Assembly: GCA_028768525.1 (NCBI GenBank)
Contig: CP054837.1
Span: 2,451,001 to 2,515,000, forward strand
DNA from: Desulfobacter sp.
GTDB taxonomy: Bacteria > Desulfobacterota > Desulfobacteria > Desulfobacterales > Desulfobacteraceae
Reading direction: 5' to 3'
DNA length: 64,000 nucleotides
Below, piece by piece: positions 7,303 to 16,417 of this stretch. The notes beneath the pieces were generated by a model, which worked only from the letters and a program-made list of their open reading frames with translations, had not been told where the DNA came from and did no database searches. Both the position numbers and the translations under genes were made by a program. How positions within the stretch are numbered: the first letter of the stretch is position 1; each line of letters begins with the position of its first letter.

Positions 7303-7956
7303 TTATTGGTGGCTCTGCACCCAGGTGACGGCATGCTTCATCAGCTCGGTGGCTGATTTCAGGTTCATCTTTTTTTTGATGCTTTCGTGGTAGGTGCCGA
7401 TGGTTTTTACGGAAAGGCTGAGCATATTGGCGATTTCGCTCCGCTTGAAGCCCTGGCCGATGAGCTGGAAGACCTCCAGTTCCCGGTTGGAAAGAATATC
7501 CACCGGTTGTTCCCCGTCCCCTCCCTGGCCGGTGACCATTTTGCCCAGCAGGGCATCCACCATCCGGGCGGAAAGATACCGCTTGCCCCAGAGGACCTGG
7601 CGGACCGCAGAAACCACGTCGGCGGTCATCTCCTGCTTGGTGATATAGCCCAGGGCCCCGGCCCGGAGTACCCGTTCGGCATAGAGGGATTCATCATGCA
7701 TGGAGATGACCAGAATGGGCAGATGGGGATAATGTTCCCTGAGGTACTCGATGAGATCCATGCCGGACCGGTCCTTGAGGGTGATGTCCACGATGGCCAG
7801 ATCCGGCTTCACCTTTTCCAGAAGGTCAATGGCGCCGTTCACGCTTTCGGCCTCCCCCACCACTGCCAGGTCGTCCTCTTCGTTGATGAGCTGGGCCAGC
7901 CCCTTACGGAATACGGGGTGGTCGTCTACAATAAATATTTTTTTGCGATTCTGCAC
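7303..7956 (-). CDS. NarL/FixJ-type response regulator
   Basis: A 217-residue protein. The N-terminal receiver domain (about 1-120) has the acidic DD pair in FIVDDHPVFRKGL, the phospho-acceptor Asp in PDLAIVDITLKDRSGMD at about 55, and the Lys of YITKQEM. A LuxR-type HTH at about 150-212 has the pattern LSNRELEVFQLIGQGF and SLSVKTIGTYHESI. The start overlaps the upstream kinase gene by 31 bases, so the pair is a two-component system and the kinase is the likely phosphodonor. Targets are unknown; the nearest upstream gene on the same strand, the sulfotransferase, is separated by 178 bp. The regulator normally binds DNA as a dimer after phosphorylation. Confidence 0.92.
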   Translation of the reverse strand: MQNRKKIFIVDDHPVFRKGLAQLINEEDDLAVVGEAESVNGAIDLLEKVKPDLAIVDITLKDRSGMDLIEYLREHYPHLPILVISMHDESLYAERVLRAGALGYITKQEMTADVVSAVRQVLWGKRYLSARMVDALLGKMVTGQGGDGEQPVDILSNRELEVFQLIGQGFKRSEIANMLSLSVKTIGTYHESIKKKMNLKSATELMKHAVTWVQSHQ

Positions 7957-8960
7957 CGGACGATGGTCCCCCCTGACGGATTGTCGATAATTTCCAGCCG
8001 GGCCCCGATAAGGTCCGCCCTGTGCTGCATGATGACCAGGCCGATGCCCTTGCCGGGCCCGTCGGCCCCGGCCATGCCCCTGCCGTCGTCCCTGATGTCC
8101 ACGAGAAAGTCTGCACCCCTTTCTTCCAGCCGGATATCAATGACCCGGGCTTCCCCGTGTTTGGCGGCATTATTCACGGCTTCACGGATAATGTAATAGA
8201 CATGGGTCAGGGCCGTGGCATTGGAAAACTGCACCCTTGGAATGCGGATATCCACCCGGCATTCCATGCCGAATGCCTTTTCCACTTCCTTGGCATAGCG
8301 CTGGAAGGCGTTCATGAATCCGGTGTCGGCCAGGTTCACCGGCACCAGTCCCCGGATCATGGCCCGGGTCTTCTGGATGGCCTGGTTCACCAGTTCCCGG
8401 ATTTCACCGGCCAGTTCAGCCTCGGGGTGGCCCTGTTTTTCCAGGCGGCCGGCCAGAAGCGAGGACATGGCCTCCACCCCGGCCAGATGGGAGCCCAGAT
8501 CGTCATGGAGCACCTGGCCCATCTGCCGCCGTTCCTCCTCGCTGATCCGGGCAATTTCCCTTTCAAGTTGCTTCTGCTTGGAAATATCGGTGATGGATGC
8601 CACACTCTGTTTGGTCCCCTTGATCAGGGCAACGGTGAGGATGCATTCCTTGATCTCCCCTTTTTCCACCATCACCCGGCAGGGGTAGTTCCTCGGGGCC
8701 TTTTCCGGGTCCCTGCGCCGCAGCCTGTGGTTGGCAATCACCTTCTCCCGGTCTTCTTCGGCCAGGAGTTCAGGAAACTTCATCTTTCCTTCGATGCTGG
8801 ATTTTTCAATTCCGGAAATCCGCTCCAGTTCGGAGTTGACCATGGAAATGGTCATATCGTTTTCGATAAGAATAGTGGCGGTGCCGGTATTTTCAAAGAT
8901 GGTCTTATACCGGACATAGGTTTGATCCAAAATTTTTTCAGCCTGTGACACTGAATCCAT
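7926..8960 (-). CDS. PAS-domain sensor histidine kinase (NarX/DegS type)
   Basis: A 344-residue cytoplasmic kinase. A PAS domain covers about residues 15-130 (YKTIFENTGTATILIEND, then GIEKSSIEGK). It is followed by a HisKA_3 dimerisation helix with the phospho-accepting His in EEERRQMGQVLHDDLGSHLA at about 140-160, and a HATPase_c domain with REAVNNAAKHGEA and DDGRGM at about 250-310. No membrane segment is seen, so the signal is probably internal. I start it at the ATG at 8960, which has GGGAGA 11 bases upstream; a TTG 21 bases earlier is possible. It overlaps the response regulator downstream, its likely partner. Confidence 0.9.
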   Translation of the reverse strand: MDSVSQAEKILDQTYVRYKTIFENTGTATILIENDMTISMVNSELERISGIEKSSIEGKMKFPELLAEEDREKVIANHRLRRRDPEKAPRNYPCRVMVEKGEIKECILTVALIKGTKQSVASITDISKQKQLEREIARISEEERRQMGQVLHDDLGSHLAGVEAMSSLLAGRLEKQGHPEAELAGEIRELVNQAIQKTRAMIRGLVPVNLADTGFMNAFQRYAKEVEKAFGMECRVDIRIPRVQFSNATALTHVYYIIREAVNNAAKHGEARVIDIRLEERGADFLVDIRDDGRGMAGADGPGKGIGLVIMQHRADLIGARLEIIDNPSGGTIVRCRIAKKYLL

Positions 8961-9138
8961 GGCCGCACAACTCTCCCTCAAGTCTGCATCATTACCACGG
9001 CACTCACCTTATCAGCAAAGTTATCTCTTGAACAGTGCCCCGGGCATTTTTTTCGTCCCCCGCCATTCCTTATCCGAATACCGCTTCAGGGTCCACATGT
9101 GCACATAAAAATTTTGGCTCATTCTTTAGGTTCAATCA

Positions 9139-10305
9139 TCATTCACCTCCTGCCAGGTTAAACCGGTCGAGATAAAAACAAAACCGTGCTTTTTCCTGCT
9201 CCCGATCCAGTCCAAGTTTTGTTGAATCGTAGACGTGATTGCCGAATTTGGAACGGGGATTATCCCGCAGCCAAACCTGCATCCGCCGTTGGAAGATTCG
9301 GCTGAAAGAAATATTAAAATGTTTGTATATTCCCATTATTGATCCTACCGGATCTTGGCTCAGGTCTGTATGAAACAAATCAAATACCTGCGCCTCCTTC
9401 AATTTATCCCGAACCCCTAAGGCCCGTTCAAGCCCCTTGGCCCAAAGGGCCGGATACCAGTGCGCAATGGCAGGAATATCCGCCTTGCCGGTAGTAAGGC
9501 GGGTCCAGTGAGAAGCCATGCTGATACCGGACATCATGGCGTCGACTGGATCCCTGTGGGTAAATACGATCCTGGCATCTGGATAGGTCTCCAGAAGGGA
9601 TTCAAGGCCGAACAGATGAATGGGCGCCTTAAGCACCCAGCGGTCATTGGGCCGCTTCCACTGGAACATTTGGAGCAGACGCTTGTGCCAGGCATAGGCT
9701 TGGGACATATCGCAATCTCCCACCCAATTGCCATGACCGAACAGGCTGGATCCGGCGGACCAACCCAGATGGACAAATTCGTGGGCCATGAGGTTCTGGC
9801 ATTCCGCAGTGCCCTGGGCCATAAAATTAATGCCGTTGATACCCCGTAAATCAGGTCCCATGGAGAATAATGCTTCCATGGCGTCATGGCCTGCCTGAAT
9901 CCTGGGATCCGGCACATTGGGCATCAGGGGCGGCGGGGGGCAGACAGCACCTGCGGATTCAAAGTTCCTCAGAAACCGGGACAGGGGATCCTGGGCCATA
10001 AGGGTATGGGTAATGGTGGTGCCGGTTCTGGGCAGTCCCACTATAAAAATGGGGGCCTTGATTTCTTCGTCCGCTATCTCAGGATGATCTTTTATCAACT
10101 GGGTAACCTGCAGCCGGTTGATAAGGATCTGTGTGATTAACTGCTGAAAATACCCGGCTGTACCTTCATTCAGGTTCAGGTCGCTGTTCAAAGAGCCGAT
10201 GAGCGCTTCAAGGCCCTGTTCAAAAGTATTCCCTCCAAAATCTTCCAGTCCGGCTGTCTTTATGGCTCGCTCCATGAGCGGCTGTGATAGGATTTTAATT
10301 CCCAT
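9139..10305 (-). CDS. Sulfotransferase family protein
   Basis: A 388-residue soluble protein with the PAPS-dependent sulfotransferase (Sulfotransfer_3) layout. The 5'-phosphosulfate loop APIFIVGLPRTGTTITHTL sits near residues 83-101 and the 3'-phosphate segment ARIVFTHRDPVDAMMSG near 250-266, with the usual intervening helices. Family members move sulfate from PAPS to hydroxyl groups of small molecules, lipids or sugars; the acceptor here is unknown. The gene start overlaps the stop of the TetR gene by 11 bases, so the two are co-transcribed and the regulator probably controls this enzyme as well as itself. A dissimilatory sulfate reducer normally makes APS, not PAPS, for energy; a PAPS source must lie elsewhere. 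Confidence 0.82.
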   Translation of the reverse strand: MGIKILSQPLMERAIKTAGLEDFGGNTFEQGLEALIGSLNSDLNLNEGTAGYFQQLITQILINRLQVTQLIKDHPEIADEEIKAPIFIVGLPRTGTTITHTLMAQDPLSRFLRNFESAGAVCPPPPLMPNVPDPRIQAGHDAMEALFSMGPDLRGINGINFMAQGTAECQNLMAHEFVHLGWSAGSSLFGHGNWVGDCDMSQAYAWHKRLLQMFQWKRPNDRWVLKAPIHLFGLESLLETYPDARIVFTHRDPVDAMMSGISMASHWTRLTTGKADIPAIAHWYPALWAKGLERALGVRDKLKEAQVFDLFHTDLSQDPVGSIMGIYKHFNISFSRIFQRRMQVWLRDNPRSKFGNHVYDSTKLGLDREQEKARFCFYLDRFNLAGGE

Positions 10306-10951
10306 GGATGGACTCCTTTTTTAGAATTTGGTTTCGGACTTTCCCAATACCACCCAAAGAAAACTCATACACATGGGCGGCCCATTGTTCATGTCTCTCA
10401 TCTGCGGAATAATCAGGGAACAACCTTGAAAATACCGGCCATGCAAAGCTGTAATAGAACAATTGTCCGGCGATGGACACCATGCAGTCCCGGGCCATGT
10501 CTTCGGTGGCCCCTTCGCCTAGTAAATCACGGCACATTTTTAAATGCCGCTTTATCCGGGGACGGTTATAGGTATCCACCAGTTCTTCCAGGAAGGGGGA
10601 TGGCCGGGTCATCTCCGAGATAAAAATGGATGTAATATCAGAAGCAAACGCATTATTTTTGTAAAGCATGGCACAGAAGTTAAAGATCATTGCCTTAAGC
10701 TGTTCCTGGGGTGTTTTTTGGTCCCACCCCTCCTGGTCGAATTGATCATACGCTGAAAAAATAGCCTCCAGGATTTTCCGGTACAGCTTTTCTTTGGAGC
10801 CGAAATAATAATTAACCGCATTAATGTTCGCGGCCCCTGCTTTTTTGCAGATTTCCCTAACCGTGGCGTCCCGATATCCCTTCGCCGCAAAGACCCTGAT
10901 ACCTGCATTGAACAATTTCTTTTGTGTGTTTTCTGATTCGATTTCCAGCAT
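10295..10951 (-). CDS. TetR-family regulator (CerR-like C-terminal domain)
   Basis: A 218-residue repressor. The TetR HTH is at about residues 8-55 (KLFNAGIRVFAAKGYRDATV, ICKKAGAANINAVNYYFGSK). The AANINAVNYYFGSKE stretch is typical of TetR proteins with the CerR-like (DUF1956) ligand domain. I place the start at the ATG at 10951, with AAAGGA six bases upstream; a TTG five codons earlier would swallow that ribosome site. The gene is divergent from cooS, with a long palindrome (10972-11018) in between, and it is translationally overlapped with the downstream sulfotransferase gene. Autoregulation is likely. Control of cooS is an inference from the shared control region. Confidence 0.88.
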   Translation of the reverse strand: MLEIESENTQKKLFNAGIRVFAAKGYRDATVREICKKAGAANINAVNYYFGSKEKLYRKILEAIFSAYDQFDQEGWDQKTPQEQLKAMIFNFCAMLYKNNAFASDITSIFISEMTRPSPFLEELVDTYNRPRIKRHLKMCRDLLGEGATEDMARDCMVSIAGQLFYYSFAWPVFSRLFPDYSADERHEQWAAHVYEFSLGGIGKVRNQILKKESIHGN

Positions 10952-10971
10952 GGGTGATCCTTTCAAAAGAG

Positions 10972-11018
10972 TTTAATACAAACGTATTAATCAATTTAAT
11001 TAATACGTCTGTATTAAA
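10972..11018. promoter_or_regulatory. Large palindromic operator between TetR gene and cooS
   Basis: The arms TTTAATACA-a-ACGTATTAAT and ATTAATACGT-c-TGTATTAAA are perfect inverted repeats of 9 + 10 bases around a 7-base centre. Each arm also contains a TAATACxxACGTATTA-type dyad, so two TetR dimers could bind. It starts 20 bp from the TetR start codon and about 165 bp from the cooS start. Confidence 0.85.
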
Positions 11019-11183
11019 ACTTCAAGTCCAAAAATCAATACCTAAAGAATTTTCGCTCAGACAACATAGCCAATGCTCTCAATCCCTAATTTCAGGAATA
11101 AAAAGATCCGGGAGGATATCACCAATTTATCCGGAAGACCAAAGCACTATATTCAGAATATCCAAACCGCAAAGGAGAATAGT

Positions 11184-13142
11184 ATGGCCGAGAAATCCAA
11201 AAAAAAGCAGGTCCCGGCTTCTGAACGGACCATCTGCGAAGCCACCCGGCAGATGCTGGAGAAAGCCCGGCGTGACGGGGTGATCATCGACCTTGACCGG
11301 GGATACGACATGAAGCCCTGCCCCATCGGGGCGGAATCGGCCTGCTGCAAGCACTGCTACATGGGCCCCTGCCGGCTGAACCCCAGAGACCCTTATAAAA
11401 AGGTAGGGGTGTGCGGGGCCACCATTGACACCATCATGGCCCGGAATTTCGGCCGGAACGTGGCCACGGGCGCCTCGTCCCACAATGACCACGGCCGGCA
11501 CATCCTGGAATTATTCAGGCATATTGTGGAGGGAAAAACAAAAGAGTTTACCATCGACGACACCCTGAAGCTGGAACGGGTGGCCACATCCATCGGCATC
11601 GAAGTAGAGGGCCGGGAAGTCTACGATGTGGCCAAAGCGCTCTGCGACGAACTCGAAAAAACCTTTTCCAATGTGGACGGGGAGATGCCTTTTACCCGGC
11701 GGGTGCCCGAGGCCACCCTGGAACAGTGGAGAAAGGACGACATCGTCCCCAGGGGCGCCATGCTGGAAATCATGGAAATGATGAGCCGGACCCATATCGG
11801 CTGCGACCAGGAATATAACAATATCATGAAACAGGTTGCCCGCACCGCCCTGGCCGACGGATGGGGCGGCTCCATGGTGGCCACGGAACTGTCCGACATC
11901 ATGTTCGGCACCCCCTCCCCCACCCTGGCGGAAGTCAACATGGGGGTCCTCAAGGAAGACCATGTCAACATCATCGTCCACGGCCACGAACCGGCCATGT
12001 TCGAGGGCATGCTGGCCGCAGTGAACGATCCCTTCTTTATTGATGAGGCCAAGGCCAAAGGCGCAGCCGGCATCAACCTGGTGGGCATGTGCTGCTCCGG
12101 CGCCGAAATGATGTCCCGCCACGGGGTGCCCCATGCGGGCAACTTCGGTTCCACCGAAGCGGTCATTGTCACCGGGGCCGTGGATGCCATGGTGGTGGAT
12201 ATCCAATGCATCAAGCAGGGCCTTGCCGAGGTGGCCAGATGCTATGACACCCATCTGATCACCACCAATTCCAGGGCCCACATCGAAGGGGCCGTCCATA
12301 TTGAATTCGACGAACTGGATCCCAGGACCTGCACCGACCATATCCTGGCCAAGGCCATTGCCCGGTTCAGTACCCGGAGCATGCCCGTGGAAATCCCCAA
12401 GCTGACCCAGTCCGGCGTCCACGGTTTCACCCATGAGTACATCGAATACATGCTGGGCGGCACCTTCAGGGGCTCCTACTCCCCCCTGAACGAAAATATT
12501 ATCAACGGCCGGATCCGGGGGGTGGCAGGCGTTGTGGGCTGCACCAACCCCAAGGTCCAGCAGGATTCCATCCATGTGCCCCTGGTCCGGGAACTGATTA
12601 AAAACGATGTCCTGGTCCTCCAGACCGGATGCTCCCAGATTGCCCTGGCCAAGGCAGGGTTCCTGGTGCCGGAAGCCGCGCCCCTGGCCGGCCCGGGGCT
12701 TTCAGAAGTCTGCGAAACCGTGGGCATGCCTCCGGTACTGGGCCTGGGGTCCTGTGTGGACAACACCAGAATACTCATTGCCGCTTCGGCCATGGTCAAA
12801 GCCGGGGGGCTGGGCAATTCCATCGCCGACCTGCCGGCGGCAGGCTGTGCCCCGGAATGGATGAGCGAAAAGGCCCTGGCCATCGGCCAGTATTTTGTAT
12901 CGTCCGGGGTGTACACCGTGTTCGGCGTGGGGTTCCCCTCCATTAAGGAGACAAAATTCCACGATCTGCTTTTCAACGGCCTTGAAGCCCAGGGCTACGG
13001 GAAATGGGGCGTGGGAAAAGACCCCATTGAGATCGCCCGGATGATGATTGCCCATATTGATAAAAAACGCAAAGAACTGGGTATTGACAAGGCAAGGGAA
13101 CGGGTGCTGGTGGATATGTCCGACCGGAGGGATATTGCCTGA
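11184..13142 (+). CDS. cooS: Anaerobic Ni-carbon-monoxide dehydrogenase, catalytic subunit
   Basis: A 652-residue CooS-type enzyme that oxidises CO to CO2 (CO + H2O + acceptor). I start it at the ATG at 11184, with AAAGGAGA ahead; an upstream in-frame ATG at 11073 adds 37 residues unlike the family. Near the N terminus Cys46, 54, 55, 58, 63 and 77 match the D- and B-cluster ligands; the CX7C spacing of 46/54 is the [4Fe-4S] D-cluster type. C-cluster blocks are present: VHGHEPAMFEGM, GMCCSGAEM, DIQCIKQGLAEVARC, VVGCTNPK, LQTGCSQIALAK and GLGSCVDN. No cooF, cooC, acsB or hydrogenase gene adjoins, so it is a free-standing CODH whose electron acceptor is not encoded here. cooT at 3.8 kb may serve its nickel site. 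Confidence 0.95.
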   Translation: MAEKSKKKQVPASERTICEATRQMLEKARRDGVIIDLDRGYDMKPCPIGAESACCKHCYMGPCRLNPRDPYKKVGVCGATIDTIMARNFGRNVATGASSHNDHGRHILELFRHIVEGKTKEFTIDDTLKLERVATSIGIEVEGREVYDVAKALCDELEKTFSNVDGEMPFTRRVPEATLEQWRKDDIVPRGAMLEIMEMMSRTHIGCDQEYNNIMKQVARTALADGWGGSMVATELSDIMFGTPSPTLAEVNMGVLKEDHVNIIVHGHEPAMFEGMLAAVNDPFFIDEAKAKGAAGINLVGMCCSGAEMMSRHGVPHAGNFGSTEAVIVTGAVDAMVVDIQCIKQGLAEVARCYDTHLITTNSRAHIEGAVHIEFDELDPRTCTDHILAKAIARFSTRSMPVEIPKLTQSGVHGFTHEYIEYMLGGTFRGSYSPLNENIINGRIRGVAGVVGCTNPKVQQDSIHVPLVRELIKNDVLVLQTGCSQIALAKAGFLVPEAAPLAGPGLSEVCETVGMPPVLGLGSCVDNTRILIAASAMVKAGGLGNSIADLPAAGCAPEWMSEKALAIGQYFVSSGVYTVFGVGFPSIKETKFHDLLFNGLEAQGYGKWGVGKDPIEIARMMIAHIDKKRKELGIDKARERVLVDMSDRRDIA

Positions 13143-14525
13143 TTAATATTTTACACAGCCGCGGCCGGCCTCTTTGGCTTCGTAGAGTTTGATATCCGCC
13201 CGGTGGAGCAGGGCATCTACGGATTCATCGGGCCGGCTTTCGGCCAGCCCGATGGAGAGGCTGACAGGCAGTACCGCCGCCTTAAGCCGGCAGGAGTGGA
13301 TCTTCATATACTGGAGTACATTGTCAATGGCTTTGCGGCATTGGTCCATATCGGTCTGGGGAAAGACCATCATGAATTCATCCCCGCCCAGACGGAAGAC
13401 CATGTCACTGCCCCTGACCGCGCTTTTCAGGCTGGCGGCCAGGTGGCGGAGGAGCCGGTCGCCGGCCGGGTGGCCGTACCTGTCGTTGACCTGCTTAAAC
13501 CGGTCAAGGTCAACCATGGCAATGGACAGGGAACGGCCGTAGCGGTCGGCCTGGTTGAGCTGGTTTTCCAGAACCCGCATGCCGGCTCTGCGGTTGCCCG
13601 CCCCTGTGAGTTCATCCTCGTAGGTCATCTGTGTGAGCTTGCCGTTTAAGGTTTCGATCTCTACCTGCCTGGACCGCATCTGGGACTGCTGAACAAAGAC
13701 GGAAAGAGAGGCCAGTACGGCCCCCAGAATAATAATAAGCCGGAAAACGGCATAGTACTCATTCACAATTGGCGGATGCCGAAGCTTCAACGTCCACCGC
13801 CCGTTGGGCACCTCAATGGGCACGGTAATAAAATCTGTGTCTTTCCATCCTTGGGACTCATAAAACGGTAGATTTGTCTGGGCATCCGGGTCGTCACCTT
13901 CAAGGCGGATCCCGTTTCCCTGGGCTTCCAGAAGCGTTATCTGATCCGGCAGAATATCCTCAACCAGTATCAGGGCGATGGTAAATCCCCAGAACGACTC
14001 ACCGCCCTCAATCCCTCTGAACACAGGCTTGCGGGCGATTACGGCGTATTTTCCGTTCTGAATGAGCTTGACGGGCCCCACAAAGGTTAATTCACGGCTA
14101 TCAATGGTTTTGAGGGCCCCGGCATCCCGCCGGGAATCCGTAAGCAAATCATGCCCCAGGGCGCCTTCATTCCCCTCAAGTGGGTAAATATGGGTAACAA
14201 CACCGTCCGGGGCCAGCTGGACCACGCTGGCCCCGGCATGGATTGCTGTAATCTGCCGCCCCCAAGTGTTGAAATCATCCACCTTATAGGCACTGGTTTT
14301 TAAAAGGGTATCAAGGGTATCGGTGACAAATATGCCCGAGGCAATATTCCTCTGGATATCCTGGGCAATGAGTGCCCCGCTGTTCTGCAGGGTATCTTGG
14401 ACAAGGGCTTTCTCATGTTCTGCATCGCTTCGAATGGCAAGTTCTCCGGCACCGATGAGGATGATTGCCATGAGAATGCAGAATCCGGCCAGTTTGACTA
14501 TGAAATTTTTAGATTTTTTTGCCAT
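13143..14525 (-). CDS. Membrane diguanylate cyclase with CHASE sensor domain
   Basis: A 460-residue protein. A membrane segment at about 8-28 is followed by a periplasmic CHASE domain (about 60-210, with ITAIHAGASVVQLAPDG, GHDLLTDSRRDAGAL and RELTFVGPVKL), a second membrane segment at about 255-278, a short coiled linker, and a GGDEF domain at about 300-460. The active site FRLGGDEFMMVFP is intact, and RGSD five residues before it is an RxxD product-inhibition site, so it should make c-di-GMP in response to an external ligand. Its stop codon abuts that of the convergent cooS gene with no base between. No EAL domain is fused. Confidence 0.92.
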   Translation of the reverse strand: MAKKSKNFIVKLAGFCILMAIILIGAGELAIRSDAEHEKALVQDTLQNSGALIAQDIQRNIASGIFVTDTLDTLLKTSAYKVDDFNTWGRQITAIHAGASVVQLAPDGVVTHIYPLEGNEGALGHDLLTDSRRDAGALKTIDSRELTFVGPVKLIQNGKYAVIARKPVFRGIEGGESFWGFTIALILVEDILPDQITLLEAQGNGIRLEGDDPDAQTNLPFYESQGWKDTDFITVPIEVPNGRWTLKLRHPPIVNEYYAVFRLIIILGAVLASLSVFVQQSQMRSRQVEIETLNGKLTQMTYEDELTGAGNRRAGMRVLENQLNQADRYGRSLSIAMVDLDRFKQVNDRYGHPAGDRLLRHLAASLKSAVRGSDMVFRLGGDEFMMVFPQTDMDQCRKAIDNVLQYMKIHSCRLKAAVLPVSLSIGLAESRPDESVDALLHRADIKLYEAKEAGRGCVKY

Positions 14526-14592
14526 GATTATTTGTATTTTTTTTGATTGAAACGCATTGTATGAGAAGGGGCGTTTCTGATCAATAAAAAAA

Positions 14593-14621
14593 TTGACAAA
14601 TTTTTTTTGGCCCCATATAGT
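14593..14621 (+). promoter_or_regulatory. Sigma-70 promoter for the 14669 TetR gene
   Basis: TTGACA (14593-14598), a 17-base spacer and TATAGT (14616-14621), 48 bases before the start codon. A close consensus match for a vegetative promoter. Confidence 0.8.
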
Positions 14622-14668
14622 GGCTCAATTAATTAGCACGCATACAATAAACCAAAGTAGATGGAGTT

Positions 14669-15277
14669 ATGGGCCGAAAAAGCATATCACATATCAGAAA
14701 ACCGGAAATTTTAAGGCATACATATAAGGTTGTCGAAGAAGAAGGTTTCAAGGGAATGACCATCGGAAAGATTGCGAAACGCATGGGGGTCAACTCCGGC
14801 CTTCTGATTCACTATTTCAAAAGCAAGGAAGGGCTGATAATGGAAATGGTCGATTTCCTGTACGAGTCCTCCATGAATCAGTATTTAGAAGAACTCAAAG
14901 ACCTGACCACCCCCAAAGAAAGGATGACAACCCTTCTGGACATCCTCTTTGATACCAGCGGCAAACGCCCCCAGCGGGACGCGGTCTTCTGGTCCTGCTA
15001 CGCCATGGGGTTCAGGGATGAAAAAATCCGGGAAAAAATAAAAGCAATGATGACCCGGTTCATTGAATTCGGTATTGAGGAAATCGTCGGCTGGGAAGAA
15101 ATCGGCCTGGCCAATGTGGATGACAAAAAAAAGGCGCTGGTAAAAATCCTGGCGCTTTCCGAGGGATTCGGCATCTTGAAAAACTCGGTGGACGATGAAG
15201 ATGCCGTTGAGGATGCCGCGGATTTCATGAAAACCGCCACCCTGAAAATCCTGAACTGCAAATCCGCAGTAGAATAA
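14669..15277 (+). CDS. TetR-family transcriptional regulator (BetI-like)
   Basis: A 202-residue regulator with the HTH at about 10-57 (HTYKVVEEEGFKGMTIGKIA, RMGVNSGLLIHYFKSKEGL) and a helical C-terminal ligand domain that looks like the BetI/C_6 group. GGAG lies just before the ATG at 14669 and a strong promoter lies upstream. The next gene, an AEC permease, is on the opposite strand and convergent, and the upstream diguanylate cyclase is divergent, so the only genes that share its control region are itself and the cyclase. The effector is unknown. Confidence 0.88.
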   Translation: MGRKSISHIRKPEILRHTYKVVEEEGFKGMTIGKIAKRMGVNSGLLIHYFKSKEGLIMEMVDFLYESSMNQYLEELKDLTTPKERMTTLLDILFDTSGKRPQRDAVFWSCYAMGFRDEKIREKIKAMMTRFIEFGIEEIVGWEEIGLANVDDKKKALVKILALSEGFGILKNSVDDEDAVEDAADFMKTATLKILNCKSAVE

Positions 15278-15324
15278 ACTTTTGGGCCGGCCCGTCCCCG
15301 GACCGGTCCTCCCCCCTATCTCCC

Positions 15325-16239
15325 CTATAATAGCAGCGCAACTGACAGAGAGAAAAAAGAGAGCATCGTGGACACCATGATGGCCGTGGAGGCCAGTTCA
15401 AGATCCGAATTGAGCTGGGCCGACAGCACATAAATGGAGGTGGAGGCCGGCAGACAGAAAAAAATCATTCCGACCTTAAAGGGCACGCCGGCCACCCCCA
15501 GGGCCTTGAGCAGAAGGAACCCCACAAGGGGCAGCAGCACCAGCTTAAAGCCGGCGGCGGCCAAGGCCCGGCCGCCGTGCCGCGCCATCCCCTTAAAGCT
15601 TAATGCACCGCCGATGGAAATCAGGGCCAGGGGCAGGGTCACCGAGGAGACCAGGGCCAGGGTATTGTAAATAAAAGGGGGAAAGGAGAGTCCAGACCGG
15701 GAAACCAGGATCCCCCCGGCACACCCCAGGATCAGGGGATTGGACACCAGGGCTTTGATGAAAAACCGCAGTTTCTCACCCAGGGCCAGGTTGCGGTTGG
15801 AATACCAGATCAGCACGGATACGGCCATGACATTGATGGAGGGGATGAGAAATCCGATGAGAATACCGAAATGCCGGACCCCTTCCTCCCCCAGCACCGC
15901 CACCACAACGGCCATGCCGATATAGGTATTGAACCGGTAGGAGGCCTGGGAAAAGGAGCCGGCACCGAAACTGTCCACCCCGCCTCTGCGGATATACACC
16001 AGGCTGGCGATAAATACCGATACCACGGCCAGGAATGCCGCCAGGCAGAGTCCGGTACTGGACCCGCCCCCCGGGGCAGAGCCCCCCACCTTCCAGAAAA
16101 GCATGGCCGGAAAGAAAATGTAATAGACCAGTTTATCCGCGGTCTTGAGGAAAAGATCCGTGGTAATATTCCTGAGTTTGAGTATTCTGCCCAGGGCCAA
16201 AAGGGCAAACAGCGGAAACAAGGTATTTAGTATGATCAT
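15325..16239 (-). CDS. AEC-family (auxin efflux carrier-like) permease
   Basis: A 304-residue membrane protein with about ten hydrophobic segments. The start MIILNTLFPLFALLALGRIL and the pattern LVYYIFFPAMLFWKV are typical of the AEC family (PF03547), whose bacterial members move organic acids such as malate or malonate. The middle stretch GGVDSFGAG separates the two five-helix halves. It stands alone between a TetR gene (convergent) and a GntR-type regulator (divergent), with about 180 bp to the latter. The GntR palindrome at 16327-16356 lies in this shared region, so the permease may belong to the same regulon as ackA; this is inference. Confidence 0.88.
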   Translation of the reverse strand: MIILNTLFPLFALLALGRILKLRNITTDLFLKTADKLVYYIFFPAMLFWKVGGSAPGGGSSTGLCLAAFLAVVSVFIASLVYIRRGGVDSFGAGSFSQASYRFNTYIGMAVVVAVLGEEGVRHFGILIGFLIPSINVMAVSVLIWYSNRNLALGEKLRFFIKALVSNPLILGCAGGILVSRSGLSFPPFIYNTLALVSSVTLPLALISIGGALSFKGMARHGGRALAAAGFKLVLLPLVGFLLLKALGVAGVPFKVGMIFFCLPASTSIYVLSAQLNSDLELASTAIMVSTMLSFFSLSVALLL

Positions 16240-16326
16240 GGCCGGGGCCTCCCTTAAGGTTCAGCCATGGACTATACCCCTCAATGCATTGCAAATTCAA
16301 TACCCGGAATAAATTCCTTGACCGGG

Positions 16327-16356
16327 AACTGATATCTGATATATTAGATATCAGTT
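16327..16356. promoter_or_regulatory. Palindrome, candidate GntR-regulator operator
   Basis: AACTGATATCT and AGATATCAGTT are perfect 11-base inverted repeats around an 8-base AT-only centre. The site is in the divergent region between the AEC permease and the FCD-type GntR gene, 62 bases before the latter's start, a suitable place for autoregulation. Confidence 0.7.
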
Positions 16357-16417
16357 TATGTAAGTTTCCACAATCATTGACGGATTTTCCGAATTCATAT
16401 ATAAAGAGCATTTTGGC

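Noticed and set aside
8022..8948. 308-codon plus-strand frame opposite the histidine kinase
   Set aside because: Antisense shadow of a kinase with all its motifs; no ribosome site.
11511..12575. Long minus-strand frame inside cooS
   Set aside because: Low-complexity translation full of Gly, His and Asp; cooS on the other strand has all cluster ligands in place.
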